NCBI RefSeq assembly: GCF_000021925.1
Contig: NC_011830.1
Coordinates: 1,512,501 to 1,576,500, forward strand
Direction of reading: 5' to 3'
Length of the DNA: 64,000 nt
Source: Desulfitobacterium hafniense DCB-2
GTDB lineage: Bacteria > Bacillota > Desulfitobacteriia > Desulfitobacteriales > Desulfitobacteriaceae
Notes under the pieces: model-generated
Told to the model about the DNA's origin: nothing
The model's input: only the letters and a program-made list of their open reading frames with translations
The model's database searches: none
Made by a program: the position numbers and the translations under genes
Shown here: positions 51,329 to 61,160 of the stretch, one piece after another
How the letters are laid out: every line of letters starts with the position of its first letter
Numbering within the stretch: the first letter of the stretch is position 1

Positions 51329-54300
51329 ATGGAACTGCAAAGCGTAAAGCGTATTTATGTGGAGAAGAAGCCTGGTTTTAATATCGAAGCCCAGGGGCTG
51401 CTGCAGGATATTCAGGAAAACCTGGGCATCAAAAACTTGGAAGATTTAAGGATCATCAACCGCTATGATGTGGCAGGTATTACATCTGAAGAATACGCTC
51501 AGGCCAGAAGGATCATTTTTTCCGAACCGACCGTGGATTGGGTTTATGATGAAGAACTTAAGCTTGCTCCCCAAGACCGTGTATTTGCCATGGAGTACCT
51601 TCCCGGTCAATATGATCAACGGGCGGATTCAGCAAGGCAATGCATTCAGATTCTTACCCAAAAGGAGCGTCCGGAGATTGCTGCTGCGAAAGTGATGGTT
51701 CTTAAGGGGCAGATCACAGAAGCTGAACTGGAGCGCATCAAGCAGTATTGCATTAATCCGGTGGAATCCCGGGAGGCCGGTTTGGAGAAACCTGAAAACC
51801 TGGCCTTTGTTCCTGAACTGCCTGAGGATGTGGAAACCATTGAGGGTTTCACAGGGATGGCGCAAACAGAGCTGGAACAGTTCTATCAAGGAGCAGGCCT
51901 GGCCATGAGCCTGGAGGATTTGGCTTTCTGTCAGGGGTATTTCCGGGATGAAGAGAAACGGGATCCCACCATTACGGAGATTCGGGTTATCGATACCTAT
52001 TGGTCGGATCATTGCCGCCATACTACCTTTTTTACCCAATTGCAAAATATCGTCATCGCGGAAGGGGAGTTTGCGGAGCCTATTCGCAAAGCCTATGAGG
52101 AATATCAGGAGTCCCGGGGGTTGGTTTATGGGGAAAAGGCTGAGAGCCGGGATGTCTGTCTGATGGATTTGGCTGTGATCGGCATGAAGGAGCTGAAAAA
52201 GAAGGGACTTCTTCAGGATCTTGACGAGTCTGATGAAATTAATGCTTGCAGCATTGTTGTCAATGTGGATGTAGATGGCCGGAGTGAAGAATGGCTTGTC
52301 ATGTTTAAAAATGAAACCCATAACCATCCTACGGAAATCGAGCCTTTTGGAGGCGCGGCCACCTGTCTGGGCGGGGCCATCCGGGATCCTTTATCCGGGC
52401 GGACTTATGTCTATCAGGCCATGCGGGTTACCGGCAGCGGCGATCCCCGGGCCAAAGTAGAGGAAACCTTGCCTGGAAAGCTGCCGCAACGAAAGATTAC
52501 TACAGTTGCTGCAGCCGGCTATAGTTCTTACGGCAACCAAATCGGCTTAGCCACCGGACAAGTTGCCGAAGTTTATGACGAAGGTTTTATCGCCAAGCGG
52601 ATGGAGATCGGCGCGGTTATCGCCGCGGCACCCAGGGAAAATGTGGTGCGGGAAGCGCCTAAACCCGGGGATGTGGTGGTTTTAGTGGGAGGACGTACCG
52701 GCCGGGATGGTTGCGGAGGGGCTACGGGCTCGTCCAAAGAGCATACTACGGAATCTTTGGCCACTTGTGGAGCAGAAGTGCAAAAGGGGAATCCCCCCAC
52801 GGAGAGAAAAATACAACGCCTCTTCCGCAACCCTAAAGTCAGCAGGATGATTAAGAAATGCAATGACTTTGGGGCAGGTGGGGTGTCGGTAGCTATTGGT
52901 GAATTAACCGATGGTTTAGAGATCGATCTGGACGTAGTTCCCAAGAAATATGAGGGCCTGGATGGTACGGAGCTGGCTATCTCTGAATCACAGGAGCGGA
53001 TGGCGGTGGTCATCGCCGCGGAAAACCTGGAAGCTTTCGTCGGCTATGCGGATGAGGAAAACCTGGAGGCCACTTTAGTGGCTAAGGTCAGTGAGCATCC
53101 CCGGCTGAATATGACCTGGCGGGGCCAAACCATTGTGGATATCAGCCGGGAGTTTCTGAACACGAACGGCGTGAAGCAAAAGACGGATGTATCTGTGCTG
53201 CTTCCGGAAAGCAGCGAGAATTATTTCCGACAGCTTCCCCAAGGGGGCAGAAGCGGAGAGACCGCTTCAGGTGCTGCCGCCGACAGCTCATCAGGGGCAG
53301 CGGCAGGTGATATGAGTTTAGCAGGAATGGCCTTAGAGGATGCCTGGTTAGCCAATCTGCAGGATCTGAATGTCTGCAGTCAAAAAGGCCTGGTGGAACG
53401 CTTCGATAGTACCATTGGCGCGAATACAGTGCTGATGCCCTTTGGCGGAAAATATCAAGCCACCCCGGCCGAAGGAATGGTGGCCAAGATTCCTGTGGAG
53501 TCCGGAGATACTCGCACGGCGACGGCGATGACCTACGGATATAATCCCCAATGTGCCCAATGGAGTCCTTTCCACGGTGCCCTCTATGCCGTGGTGGAGG
53601 CGGTTACGAAAATGGTGGCCCTGGGAGCCGATTATCGAAGCATTCACTTAACCCTGCAGGAGTATTTTGAAAAGCTGGGCAAGGATCCTCAGAAATGGGG
53701 CAAACCTTTCTCTGCTCTTTTAGGAGCCTTCTATGCCCAAAAGAAGCTGGGAATTCCCGCTATTGGCGGTAAGGACAGCATGTCCGGAACCTTCATGGAT
53801 CTGCACGTGCCTCCCACTTTAGTGGCTTTCGCAGTAGGGGTATTAAATACAGATAGAGTTATTTCTCAGGAGTTTAAACAGGCAGGCAGCCAGGTGGTCC
53901 TGGTTCCGGCAAAGCGGGATAGGGATGAAGTGATAGATTTTGAACATCTCGCCGGGAATTATGATAAAGTTCATGAACTGATTCATGGAGGTAAAGTCCT
54001 GTCTTCCCACACTGTAAAAATGGGGGGGCTGGCTGCTGCTCTTACGAAGATGGCCTTTGGCAACAGGATCGGCATGAAGTTCAGCTCACCTATGGCCGGG
54101 GCGGATTTGTTCCGAGCGGATTATGGCTCCATTATTTTGGAAATTCCCGCAGCAGTTGAGCTTAGGGATGCCCTTGGCGAAGTCAGGTACATGGTTCTGG
54201 GCAGCACTCAGGAAAAGCCTGCCATCGAACTGAATGAAGCGGAAATCTTCCTGGATAAAGCCTTGGCAATTTGGGAAAAACCCTTGGAGAGAATCTTCCC

Positions 54301-55183
54301 CACCAAAACTGCAACCGTAGATCAGCCGCAAAAGATTTCTTTTAGTGAACGAAATTCACAACGGCCAGCCATTAAACTGGCCAAGCCCCGGGTGTTTATC
54401 CCTGTTTTTCCGGGGACGAATTGTGAGTATGATTCAGAACGGGCTTTCACCAAAGCCGGGGCTGTGGTGGAGACCTTAGTGATTCGCAATCTGACCCCTG
54501 ACCATGTGGAAGAGTCTATTGCCGGGATTGTCAAAGGGATAGAAAGAGCACAAATGGTTATGCTCCCCGGCGGTTTCAGTGCCGGGGATGAGCCGGACGG
54601 TTCCGGTAAATTTATCGCCACGATGTTCCGCAATCCCCGCATCAAAGAAGCGGTCATGAAACTGCTTAAGCAAAGAGATGGCTTAATGCTGGGAATCTGC
54701 AACGGGTTCCAGGCTTTGATCAAATTAGGTTTAGTGCCCTATGGGGAAATCATGGATCTGGATGAAGAGGCGCCAACCTTAACCTATAATAAAATCGGAC
54801 GCCATGTTTCCTGTATGGTGCAGACCAAAGTGGTCTCCACCTTATCTCCCTGGTTCAGTGGGATGGAGTTGGGAGATATTCATACCATCCCTGTATCCCA
54901 TGGGGAAGGCCGGTTTGTGGCCAGCCCGGATGTGGTCAGGAAGCTGATGGAGAGGGGACAAGTGGCCACTCAATATGTGGATCACCAAGGATGTCCCAGC
55001 AACGAAGTTCTTTACAATCCCAACGGCTCCTATGAAGCCATTGAGGGGATCACCAGTCCGGATGGCCGTGTCCTGGGCAAGATGGGGCACTCCGAGCGTG
55101 TGGGTGAAGGTGTGGCCATCAATATCAGCGGGAATAAATATCAGCCGATCTTTGCAGGCGGCGTGAATTATTTTAGAGGATAA
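51329..55183 (+). CDS. purL: Phosphoribosylformylglycinamidine synthase, fused form
   Basis: Makes FGAM from FGAR, glutamine and ATP in the fourth step to IMP. 1284 residues long: N-terminal PurS-like part, two AIRS-like synthetase halves and a C-terminal glutaminase with nucleophile Cys1124 (LGICNGFQAL). PurS and PurQ are therefore not needed as separate genes. An Ala/Ser/Gly-rich linker at about residues 639-661 is odd. ATG 51329 follows CAGGGAGGG; the leader carries two riboswitches. First gene of the operon. Confidence 0.95.
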   Translation: MELQSVKRIYVEKKPGFNIEAQGLLQDIQENLGIKNLEDLRIINRYDVAGITSEEYAQARRIIFSEPTVDWVYDEELKLAPQDRVFAMEYLPGQYDQRADSARQCIQILTQKERPEIAAAKVMVLKGQITEAELERIKQYCINPVESREAGLEKPENLAFVPELPEDVETIEGFTGMAQTELEQFYQGAGLAMSLEDLAFCQGYFRDEEKRDPTITEIRVIDTYWSDHCRHTTFFTQLQNIVIAEGEFAEPIRKAYEEYQESRGLVYGEKAESRDVCLMDLAVIGMKELKKKGLLQDLDESDEINACSIVVNVDVDGRSEEWLVMFKNETHNHPTEIEPFGGAATCLGGAIRDPLSGRTYVYQAMRVTGSGDPRAKVEETLPGKLPQRKITTVAAAGYSSYGNQIGLATGQVAEVYDEGFIAKRMEIGAVIAAAPRENVVREAPKPGDVVVLVGGRTGRDGCGGATGSSKEHTTESLATCGAEVQKGNPPTERKIQRLFRNPKVSRMIKKCNDFGAGGVSVAIGELTDGLEIDLDVVPKKYEGLDGTELAISESQERMAVVIAAENLEAFVGYADEENLEATLVAKVSEHPRLNMTWRGQTIVDISREFLNTNGVKQKTDVSVLLPESSENYFRQLPQGGRSGETASGAAADSSSGAAAGDMSLAGMALEDAWLANLQDLNVCSQKGLVERFDSTIGANTVLMPFGGKYQATPAEGMVAKIPVESGDTRTATAMTYGYNPQCAQWSPFHGALYAVVEAVTKMVALGADYRSIHLTLQEYFEKLGKDPQKWGKPFSALLGAFYAQKKLGIPAIGGKDSMSGTFMDLHVPPTLVAFAVGVLNTDRVISQEFKQAGSQVVLVPAKRDRDEVIDFEHLAGNYDKVHELIHGGKVLSSHTVKMGGLAAALTKMAFGNRIGMKFSSPMAGADLFRADYGSIILEIPAAVELRDALGEVRYMVLGSTQEKPAIELNEAEIFLDKALAIWEKPLERIFPTKTATVDQPQKISFSERNSQRPAIKLAKPRVFIPVFPGTNCEYDSERAFTKAGAVVETLVIRNLTPDHVEESIAGIVKGIERAQMVMLPGGFSAGDEPDGSGKFIATMFRNPRIKEAVMKLLKQRDGLMLGICNGFQALIKLGLVPYGEIMDLDEEAPTLTYNKIGRHVSCMVQTKVVSTLSPWFSGMELGDIHTIPVSHGEGRFVASPDVVRKLMERGQVATQYVDHQGCPSNEVLYNPNGSYEAIEGITSPDGRVLGKMGHSERVGEGVAINISGNKYQPIFAGGVNYFRG

Positions 55184-55233
55184 TCGTATTACCGATTAAT
55201 GAAACAAGGGACAAAGCAAAGGGAGGAAGCAAT

Positions 55234-55728
55234 ATGAATTTGGTTGGTATCGTCATGGGCAGTGATTCGGATTTTAACGTGATGGAGGATGCTATCAAAG
55301 TCCTGAAGGAATTCGGGGTAAGTTTTGAGGTCAAGGTGTCCTCTGCTCATCGAACTCTGGAAAGAACCTTGAATTGGGTTAAGGAATTTGAAGGACAGGG
55401 GGGCAAGGTGATTATTGCGGGGGCAGGAATGGCTGCCCACTTGCCCGGTGTCGTGGCCGGAGCGACGACTCTGCCGGTGATCGGGGTGCCTATTCGCAGC
55501 GGCGCCTTGGAGGGTGTGGACGCCCTCTATGCCATCGTCCAGATGCCTCCCGGCATTCCTGTGGCAACTGTAGGGATCAACGCGGCTAAGAATGCCGGAC
55601 TCTTAGGGGTTCAGATGCTGGCCAATGCTGATGATCAGTTGAAAGAAGCTTTGCATAACTACCGGGTCAAGATGGCGCAAGGGGTGGAAGAGAAGGATAA
55701 AGCTCTGCAGGAGAAACTTCAAAAGTAA
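55234..55728 (+). CDS. purE: N5-carboxyaminoimidazole ribonucleotide mutase
   Basis: Interconverts N5-CAIR and CAIR. 164 residues, with the class I signature GSDSDFNVM and SAHRT near the start and GVPIRSGALEGVDALYA (about 87-103). No purK gene follows in this operon. ATG 55234 after GGGAGG. Confidence 0.95.
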   Translation: MNLVGIVMGSDSDFNVMEDAIKVLKEFGVSFEVKVSSAHRTLERTLNWVKEFEGQGGKVIIAGAGMAAHLPGVVAGATTLPVIGVPIRSGALEGVDALYAIVQMPPGIPVATVGINAAKNAGLLGVQMLANADDQLKEALHNYRVKMAQGVEEKDKALQEKLQK

Positions 55729-55881
55729 TCCGGTTTTTATGAACAGCGACTTCGCCTCATTTGCAAGTATGCGTTTAGGGCAAACAAGTGGGTCGACAGT
55801 GTCTTCGGGCGAAGCAACAGGTGTGAAAGCAGTGCTTTCAGGGTTTTCTTTATTCTAAATAACCGATAAAGGGGTTTGCAG

Positions 55882-57177
55882 ATGATTGAACGGTATACCC
55901 TTCCTGAGATGGGGAGGATCTGGACGGATGAACATCGGCTGGAGCTTTGGCTCAAGATTGAGATAGCAGCCTGTGAAGGCTGGGCAAAGCTGGGCAGGAT
56001 TCCGGAAGATGCAGTTAAGGTGATCCGTGAGCGGGCGGCGTTTTCCTGGGAAAGAGTCAAGGAAATTGAAGAGATCACCCACCATGATGTGCTGGCTTTT
56101 ACCACCAATGTAGCGGAATATGTAGGTGAGGAAGCTAAATACATTCACCTGGGTCTCACTTCTTCAGATGTTCTGGATACGGCTTTATCCCTGCAGATGG
56201 TGGAAGCTGCGGACATCTTGCTGGCGAAGCTGGTACGGCTGGAAGAAGTGCTGAAAGAGAGAGCTCTTGAGCATAAAGATACCTTGATGATGGGGAGAAC
56301 CCATGGCATCCATGCGGAACCCATCACCATGGGGCTGAAATTTGCCTTGTGGTACGAGGAGATTAAACGCCAAATCAGCCGCCTGCAGTTTGCCCGGGAG
56401 GAGATTCGGGTGGGAAAAATCTCCGGGGCAGTGGGAACTTTTGCTAATGTTGAGCCTTTTGTGGAAGAATGGGTCTGTGAGTCCCTGGGATTAAAGGCGG
56501 ATCCCATCTCCACCCAGGTCGTGCAGCGTGACCGCCACGCCTTTTACGTGACTGCTCTGGCCGGGGTAGCCAGCAGCTTGGACAGAATAGCCACAGAACT
56601 GCGCAATCTTCAGCGCACCGATGTTCATGAGGTGGAGGAACCATTTGCCAAAGGACAAAAGGGCTCTTCGGCAATGCCCCATAAGAAAAACCCTATCACC
56701 GGAGAAAGAATCTGCGGTATGGCCAGGGTTATCCGCAGCAATGCCCAGACTGCTTTAGAGAATGTGGCTCTTTGGCATGAGCGGGATATCTCCCATTCCT
56801 CGGCTGAGCGGATTATTCTGCCTGACAGCACCATTGCCTTGGATTATATGCTGGATAAAATGATTAAGCTGATCCAGGGATTGCGGGTTTACCCGGAAAC
56901 CATGCAGGAAAATATCAATAAAGTAGTTGGCCTGATCTTCTCCCAAAGGGTTATGCTGAGCCTGGTGGAAAAAGGACTGAGCAGAGAAGACGCTTATGCC
57001 TGGACCCAAAGGAATGCTATGCAGGCTTGGGAGACTAAGGAGGCTTTCCAATCCTTGGTGCTTAAGGATCAGGATATTCGGAAGTATTTAGGCGAAGAGG
57101 AAATTGCCGAACTTTTCGATTACAGCTACCATACGAAGCATGTGGATACCATTTTCAAGAGAGTCGGGCTTCTTTAA
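55882..57177 (+). CDS. purB: Adenylosuccinate lyase
   Basis: Splits SAICAR to AICAR and adenylosuccinate to AMP. 431 residues; the superfamily signature GSSAMPHKKNP is at about 262-272 and the HDV and TSSD segments (HHDVLAF, GLTSSDVLD) are in place. ATG 55882 after AAAGGGG. A 153-base spacer separates it from purE. Confidence 0.95.
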   Translation: MIERYTLPEMGRIWTDEHRLELWLKIEIAACEGWAKLGRIPEDAVKVIRERAAFSWERVKEIEEITHHDVLAFTTNVAEYVGEEAKYIHLGLTSSDVLDTALSLQMVEAADILLAKLVRLEEVLKERALEHKDTLMMGRTHGIHAEPITMGLKFALWYEEIKRQISRLQFAREEIRVGKISGAVGTFANVEPFVEEWVCESLGLKADPISTQVVQRDRHAFYVTALAGVASSLDRIATELRNLQRTDVHEVEEPFAKGQKGSSAMPHKKNPITGERICGMARVIRSNAQTALENVALWHERDISHSSAERIILPDSTIALDYMLDKMIKLIQGLRVYPETMQENINKVVGLIFSQRVMLSLVEKGLSREDAYAWTQRNAMQAWETKEAFQSLVLKDQDIRKYLGEEEIAELFDYSYHTKHVDTIFKRVGLL

Positions 57178-57294
57178 ATTTCTTTGGGAAACCAGCGTAG
57201 CTGAGGTGATGTACAGGCTGAAGCTGGTGGCAATTACTGTAGTGATTGGCATGAAACGATTTACATGAAGCAATTTATATGAGGAGAGTGTGCT

Positions 57295-58011
57295 ATGGAA
57301 AAAGGCCAAATGTTATATGAAGGAAAAGCCAAGAAGGTTTATACAACCGATCAGGAAGGGATCTATTGGGTAGAGTATAAGGATGATGCCACTGCTTTTA
57401 ACGGGGAGAAGAAAGGGACCATTGGGGATAAGGGAATAGTTAACAATCGTCTCTCCGCCCTCCTTTTCGAAGTTTTAGAAAAGACCGGGATCCCCACTCA
57501 TTTTATAGAGCTGCTCAACGATCGGGAAATGCTGGTGCGCAAGCTGGAGATGATTCCCCTGGAAGTGGTGGTGCGCAATATTGCCGCCGGCAGCCTGGCC
57601 AAGCGTCTGGGAGTGGCAGAGGGGCTGAATTTATCACGGCCTGTGGTGGAACTGTACTACAAAGATGATGCTCTGGGAGATCCCTTTGTCAATGAGTCCC
57701 ATTCCTTAGCGATGGGTTGGGCTGAACAATCAGACCTTAAAGAGATTCAGGAGCTGGGACTGAAAATCAATGGAGAGCTGCAAAAGATTTTGGACCAGGC
57801 CGGCATCATCTTGGTAGACTTTAAGCTGGAATTCGGCAAAGCGGAGGGTAAAGTCTATTTGGGAGATGAGATTTCACCCGATACCTGCCGCTTTTGGGAT
57901 AAAGAAACTCAGGAAAAGCTGGATAAGGATCGTTTTCGCCGTGATCTGGGCAAGGTTGAAGAAGCCTATGCGGAAGTGTATCGACGTGTTAAAGAAGTCC
58001 TTAAGGATTAA
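57295..58011 (+). CDS. purC: SAICAR synthetase
   Basis: Joins aspartate to CAIR. 238 residues, the usual single-domain length. MLYEGKAKKVYTTD and the motif LVDFKLEFGKAEGKVYLGDE are characteristic ATP-grasp-like kinase parts. ATG 57295 follows GAGGAG. Confidence 0.95.
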   Translation: MEKGQMLYEGKAKKVYTTDQEGIYWVEYKDDATAFNGEKKGTIGDKGIVNNRLSALLFEVLEKTGIPTHFIELLNDREMLVRKLEMIPLEVVVRNIAAGSLAKRLGVAEGLNLSRPVVELYYKDDALGDPFVNESHSLAMGWAEQSDLKEIQELGLKINGELQKILDQAGIILVDFKLEFGKAEGKVYLGDEISPDTCRFWDKETQEKLDKDRFRRDLGKVEEAYAEVYRRVKEVLKD

Positions 58012-58029
58012 AATTAGGAGGGCATCGCT

Positions 58030-59448
58030 TTGAGAGAACCCTGGGATGATAAACCCCATGAGGAATGCGGAGTATTCGGTATTTATGCGCCTGAGCAGGA
58101 GGTGGCCCGTCTCACCTATTTCGGGCTCTATGCCTTACAGCATCGGGGACAGGAAAGTGCAGGGATTGCTGTATCCAATGGCCGGGATATCCAAGTCCAT
58201 AAAGGAATGGGACTGGTGGCGGAGGTCTTTTCGGAAAGAATTCTTAAGGAACTTGAACAGGACGGTAAAATGGCCATCGGCCATGTCCGTTATTCAACCA
58301 CAGGTTCCAGTCTCCTGACCAATGCCCAACCCTTAGTGGTTCATTACCAAAAGGGTATGATGGCTCTGGCTCATAATGGCAACTTGACCAATGCGGGAGA
58401 ATTGCGGGAGGAATTGGCTAAAGAAGGGGCAGTCTTTCAGACCACTGTTGACTCAGAGGTGATTGTCCAGCTGATCGCCCGCTACGGCCGGGGGAGCTTA
58501 GAGGATGCCCTCGTCAAAACCATGCTGGATTTGCAGGGAGCCTATGCTTTAGTAGTGGCTGCAGAAGACAAGATTCTGGGGATGCGCGACCCCCATGGCG
58601 TCCGCCCTTTATGTATTGGTCAGCTGGAAGGACGGTATGTTCTGGCTTCGGAAAGCTGTGGCCTGGATACTATCGGAGCGGAATTCGTGCGCGATGTTCA
58701 GCCTGGAGAGATTGTTACCATCGATGAGGAAGGGCTTCATTCCCGGCAGGGGTTTCCCGCCCAGAAAACAGCGGTCTGCGCCTTCGAATACATTTATTTT
58801 GCCCGTCCCGACAGTACCATGGATCAATTGAATGTGACCGAGAGCCGGAGGAGAATGGGTGTTGAGCTGGCCCGGGAATATCCTGTCGATGCCGATATTG
58901 TCATACCGGTACCTGATTCGGGGATGACCGCCGCTCTTGGCTATGCTGAGGAATCCGGCATCCCCTTTGCCCAGGGATTGCTGAAGAACCGATATGTGGG
59001 AAGAACCTTTATTCAACCCACCCAGGAAATGCGGGAAGTAGCGGTCCGCCTGAAGCTCAATGCCAATGCCCAAGTGATTAAGGGCAAGCGGGTCATTATG
59101 ATCGATGACTCCATCGTGAGAGGAACCACCAGTTCCCGCATCGTCGAATTGCTGAGAAAGGTGGGAGCCAAGGAGGTCCATCTCCTCATCTGCTCGCCGC
59201 CGGTTCTTTATCCCTGTTACTATGGCATCGATACGGCGGAACGGGAGAAGCTGATTGCTACTCAGCTGGATCGGGAGGGGATACGTGACTATGTAGGAGC
59301 GGATTCTCTGCATTATCTATCGGAAGAGGGCGTTCAGCGGGCTTTAGGCGAGTTGTCAGTCTGTCTGGCCTGCTTTAATGGGGATTACCCTGCAGGGATA
59401 CCTGCGGGAACCAGAGAGAAATGGGCAGAATTTAAAAGCAAGTGCTAA
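58030..59448 (+). CDS. purF: Amidophosphoribosyltransferase
   Basis: First committed step: PRPP and glutamine to phosphoribosylamine. 472 residues; the start TTG 58030 gives a 12-residue propeptide before the N-terminal nucleophile Cys13 (HEECGVFGIY), as in the Bacillus-type iron-sulphur enzyme. The PRPP site MIDDSIVRGTTSSRIVELL (about 357-375) is present. The leader's PRPP riboswitch senses the substrate of this enzyme. Confidence 0.95.
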   Translation: MREPWDDKPHEECGVFGIYAPEQEVARLTYFGLYALQHRGQESAGIAVSNGRDIQVHKGMGLVAEVFSERILKELEQDGKMAIGHVRYSTTGSSLLTNAQPLVVHYQKGMMALAHNGNLTNAGELREELAKEGAVFQTTVDSEVIVQLIARYGRGSLEDALVKTMLDLQGAYALVVAAEDKILGMRDPHGVRPLCIGQLEGRYVLASESCGLDTIGAEFVRDVQPGEIVTIDEEGLHSRQGFPAQKTAVCAFEYIYFARPDSTMDQLNVTESRRRMGVELAREYPVDADIVIPVPDSGMTAALGYAEESGIPFAQGLLKNRYVGRTFIQPTQEMREVAVRLKLNANAQVIKGKRVIMIDDSIVRGTTSSRIVELLRKVGAKEVHLLICSPPVLYPCYYGIDTAEREKLIATQLDREGIRDYVGADSLHYLSEEGVQRALGELSVCLACFNGDYPAGIPAGTREKWAEFKSKC

Positions 59449-59489
59449 GAGATAACGCTGAGTGGGTTGCATAGAAAGGTGGTTCTGTA

Positions 59490-60509
59490 ATGGGATATTC
59501 TTATCGGCAGGCCGGGGTGGACATTGATGCAGGAAACCAGGCGGTGGAACTGATGAAGCCGGCGGTAAAACGGACTGTTCGACCGGAGGTCATGGGCGGA
59601 CTGGGTGGATTTGGCGGGCTGTTTGCCCTGGATCTTAAAAAATATCCGGAACCGGTTCTGGTCTCGGGAACGGACGGTGTGGGAACGAAGCTTAAGCTGG
59701 CGTTTCAGATGAACCGTCATGATACCATTGGCCAGGATGCAGTGGCTATGTGTGTCAATGATATATTAGTTCAAGGTGCGGAGCCTTTGTTCTTTCTCGA
59801 TTATCTGGCCGTAGGAAAGCTGGTTCCGGAACGGGTAGCCCAGGTGGTCGGCGGAATCGCCAAGGGCTGTGAATTGGCGGGCTGTGCCCTGATTGGGGGA
59901 GAGACGGCAGAGATGCCGGGCTTTTATGACGAAGGGGAATACGATATTGCCGGTTTTGCTGTGGGGGCTGTGAATCGGCCTGACCTGATTGACGGTTCAC
60001 AAATCCAGGCAGGGGATGTTCTGATCGGACTTCCTTCTTCAGGATTTCATAGCAATGGCTATTCCTTGGTTCGTAAAATTTTTACTCCTGACCTATGGGA
60101 GAAAAACTATCCGGAGCTGGGAGAAACCTTGGGTGAAGCTTTAATTAGGCCCACCCGGATTTATGTCAAGACTGTCCTGCCTCTGATCGAAAGCCGCAAA
60201 GTTCTTGGTATGGCCCATATTACCGGGGGAGGTCTTACGGAAAATATTCCCCGGATTCTCCCTGAAGGATTGGGAATAAAAATCGCTCGTTCGGCTTGGC
60301 AGGTCCCGGCCCTCTTCACCCTTTTGCAAAGGCTGGGTGAGGTGGAGGAAGCAGAAATGCTGCGCACCTTTAATATGGGTATTGGCTTTGTGCTGATCGT
60401 CCATCCTGAAGATGTCGATTTTATTCAGACTCAGCTTCAGGCAGCCGGTGAAAAGTGCTTTGTCTTAGGAGAGGTAAGCGGGCAAAGCGAAGGAGTGAGT
60501 TATCTTTGA
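59490..60509 (+). CDS. purM: Phosphoribosylformylglycinamidine cyclo-ligase
   Basis: Converts FGAM to AIR. 339 residues; GTDGVGTKLKLA and GGETAEMPGFY are the family signatures. ATG 59490 follows AAAGGTGG. Its stop overlaps the purN start by one base. Confidence 0.95.
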   Translation: MGYSYRQAGVDIDAGNQAVELMKPAVKRTVRPEVMGGLGGFGGLFALDLKKYPEPVLVSGTDGVGTKLKLAFQMNRHDTIGQDAVAMCVNDILVQGAEPLFFLDYLAVGKLVPERVAQVVGGIAKGCELAGCALIGGETAEMPGFYDEGEYDIAGFAVGAVNRPDLIDGSQIQAGDVLIGLPSSGFHSNGYSLVRKIFTPDLWEKNYPELGETLGEALIRPTRIYVKTVLPLIESRKVLGMAHITGGGLTENIPRILPEGLGIKIARSAWQVPALFTLLQRLGEVEEAEMLRTFNMGIGFVLIVHPEDVDFIQTQLQAAGEKCFVLGEVSGQSEGVSYL

Positions 60510-61108
60510 TGCGGATCGGAGTGCTTGCGTCAGGGCGCGGGAGTAATTTGCAAGCCTTGATTGAAGCCTGGAAGCTTGGCGAATTAAACGGGGAACTGGT
60601 GGCTGTGGGTTCGGATCATGAAGAGGCCCTGGCTCTCAAAAGAGCGGAAGAGGCTGGAATACCCCATGGTGCCTTTCCCTTGAGCCGGTTTTCTTCCCGC
60701 CAGGAGCAGGAGAAAGCGATCCTGACCTGGCTGCGGGAACAAAAGGTGGAGATTTTGGTCTTAGCCGGATTTATGAGGGTTTTAAGCAAGGAGTTTCTCC
60801 AGGATATTCAGATTCCTGTACTCAATATCCACCCCTCCCTTTTGCCCTCTTTCCAAGGATTGCATGCTCAAAGGCAAGCCCTTGACTACGGGGTCAAAAT
60901 CTCCGGATGCACAGTTCATTTTGTGGATGAAGGTCTGGACAGCGGCCCCATTATTGCCCAAGAAGCGGTGCCGGTTTTGCCGGGGGATACGGAAGATTCC
61001 TTGTCTGCCCGTATCTTGGAAGCCGAGCACCGTCTTTATCCGGAAGCGGTAGGATGGGTGGTCGGTGGACGGATCAAAAGAAATGGGCGCATCGTAGTTA
61101 AGCTATAG
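60509..61108 (+). CDS. purN: Phosphoribosylglycinamide formyltransferase
   Basis: Uses 10-formyltetrahydrofolate to make FGAR. 199 residues; starts MRIGVLASGRGSNLQAL and has the catalytic NIHPSLLPSFQGLHAQ and the Asp in DEGLDSGPII. ATG 60509 overlaps the purM stop (TGATG), an arrangement that couples translation. Confidence 0.95.
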   Translation: MRIGVLASGRGSNLQALIEAWKLGELNGELVAVGSDHEEALALKRAEEAGIPHGAFPLSRFSSRQEQEKAILTWLREQKVEILVLAGFMRVLSKEFLQDIQIPVLNIHPSLLPSFQGLHAQRQALDYGVKISGCTVHFVDEGLDSGPIIAQEAVPVLPGDTEDSLSARILEAEHRLYPEAVGWVVGGRIKRNGRIVVKL

Positions 61109-61160
61109 GCATAGTAAAATAAAATGAGCAGTTGTAAAGGAATTGGATGGGGGTTTTTTG

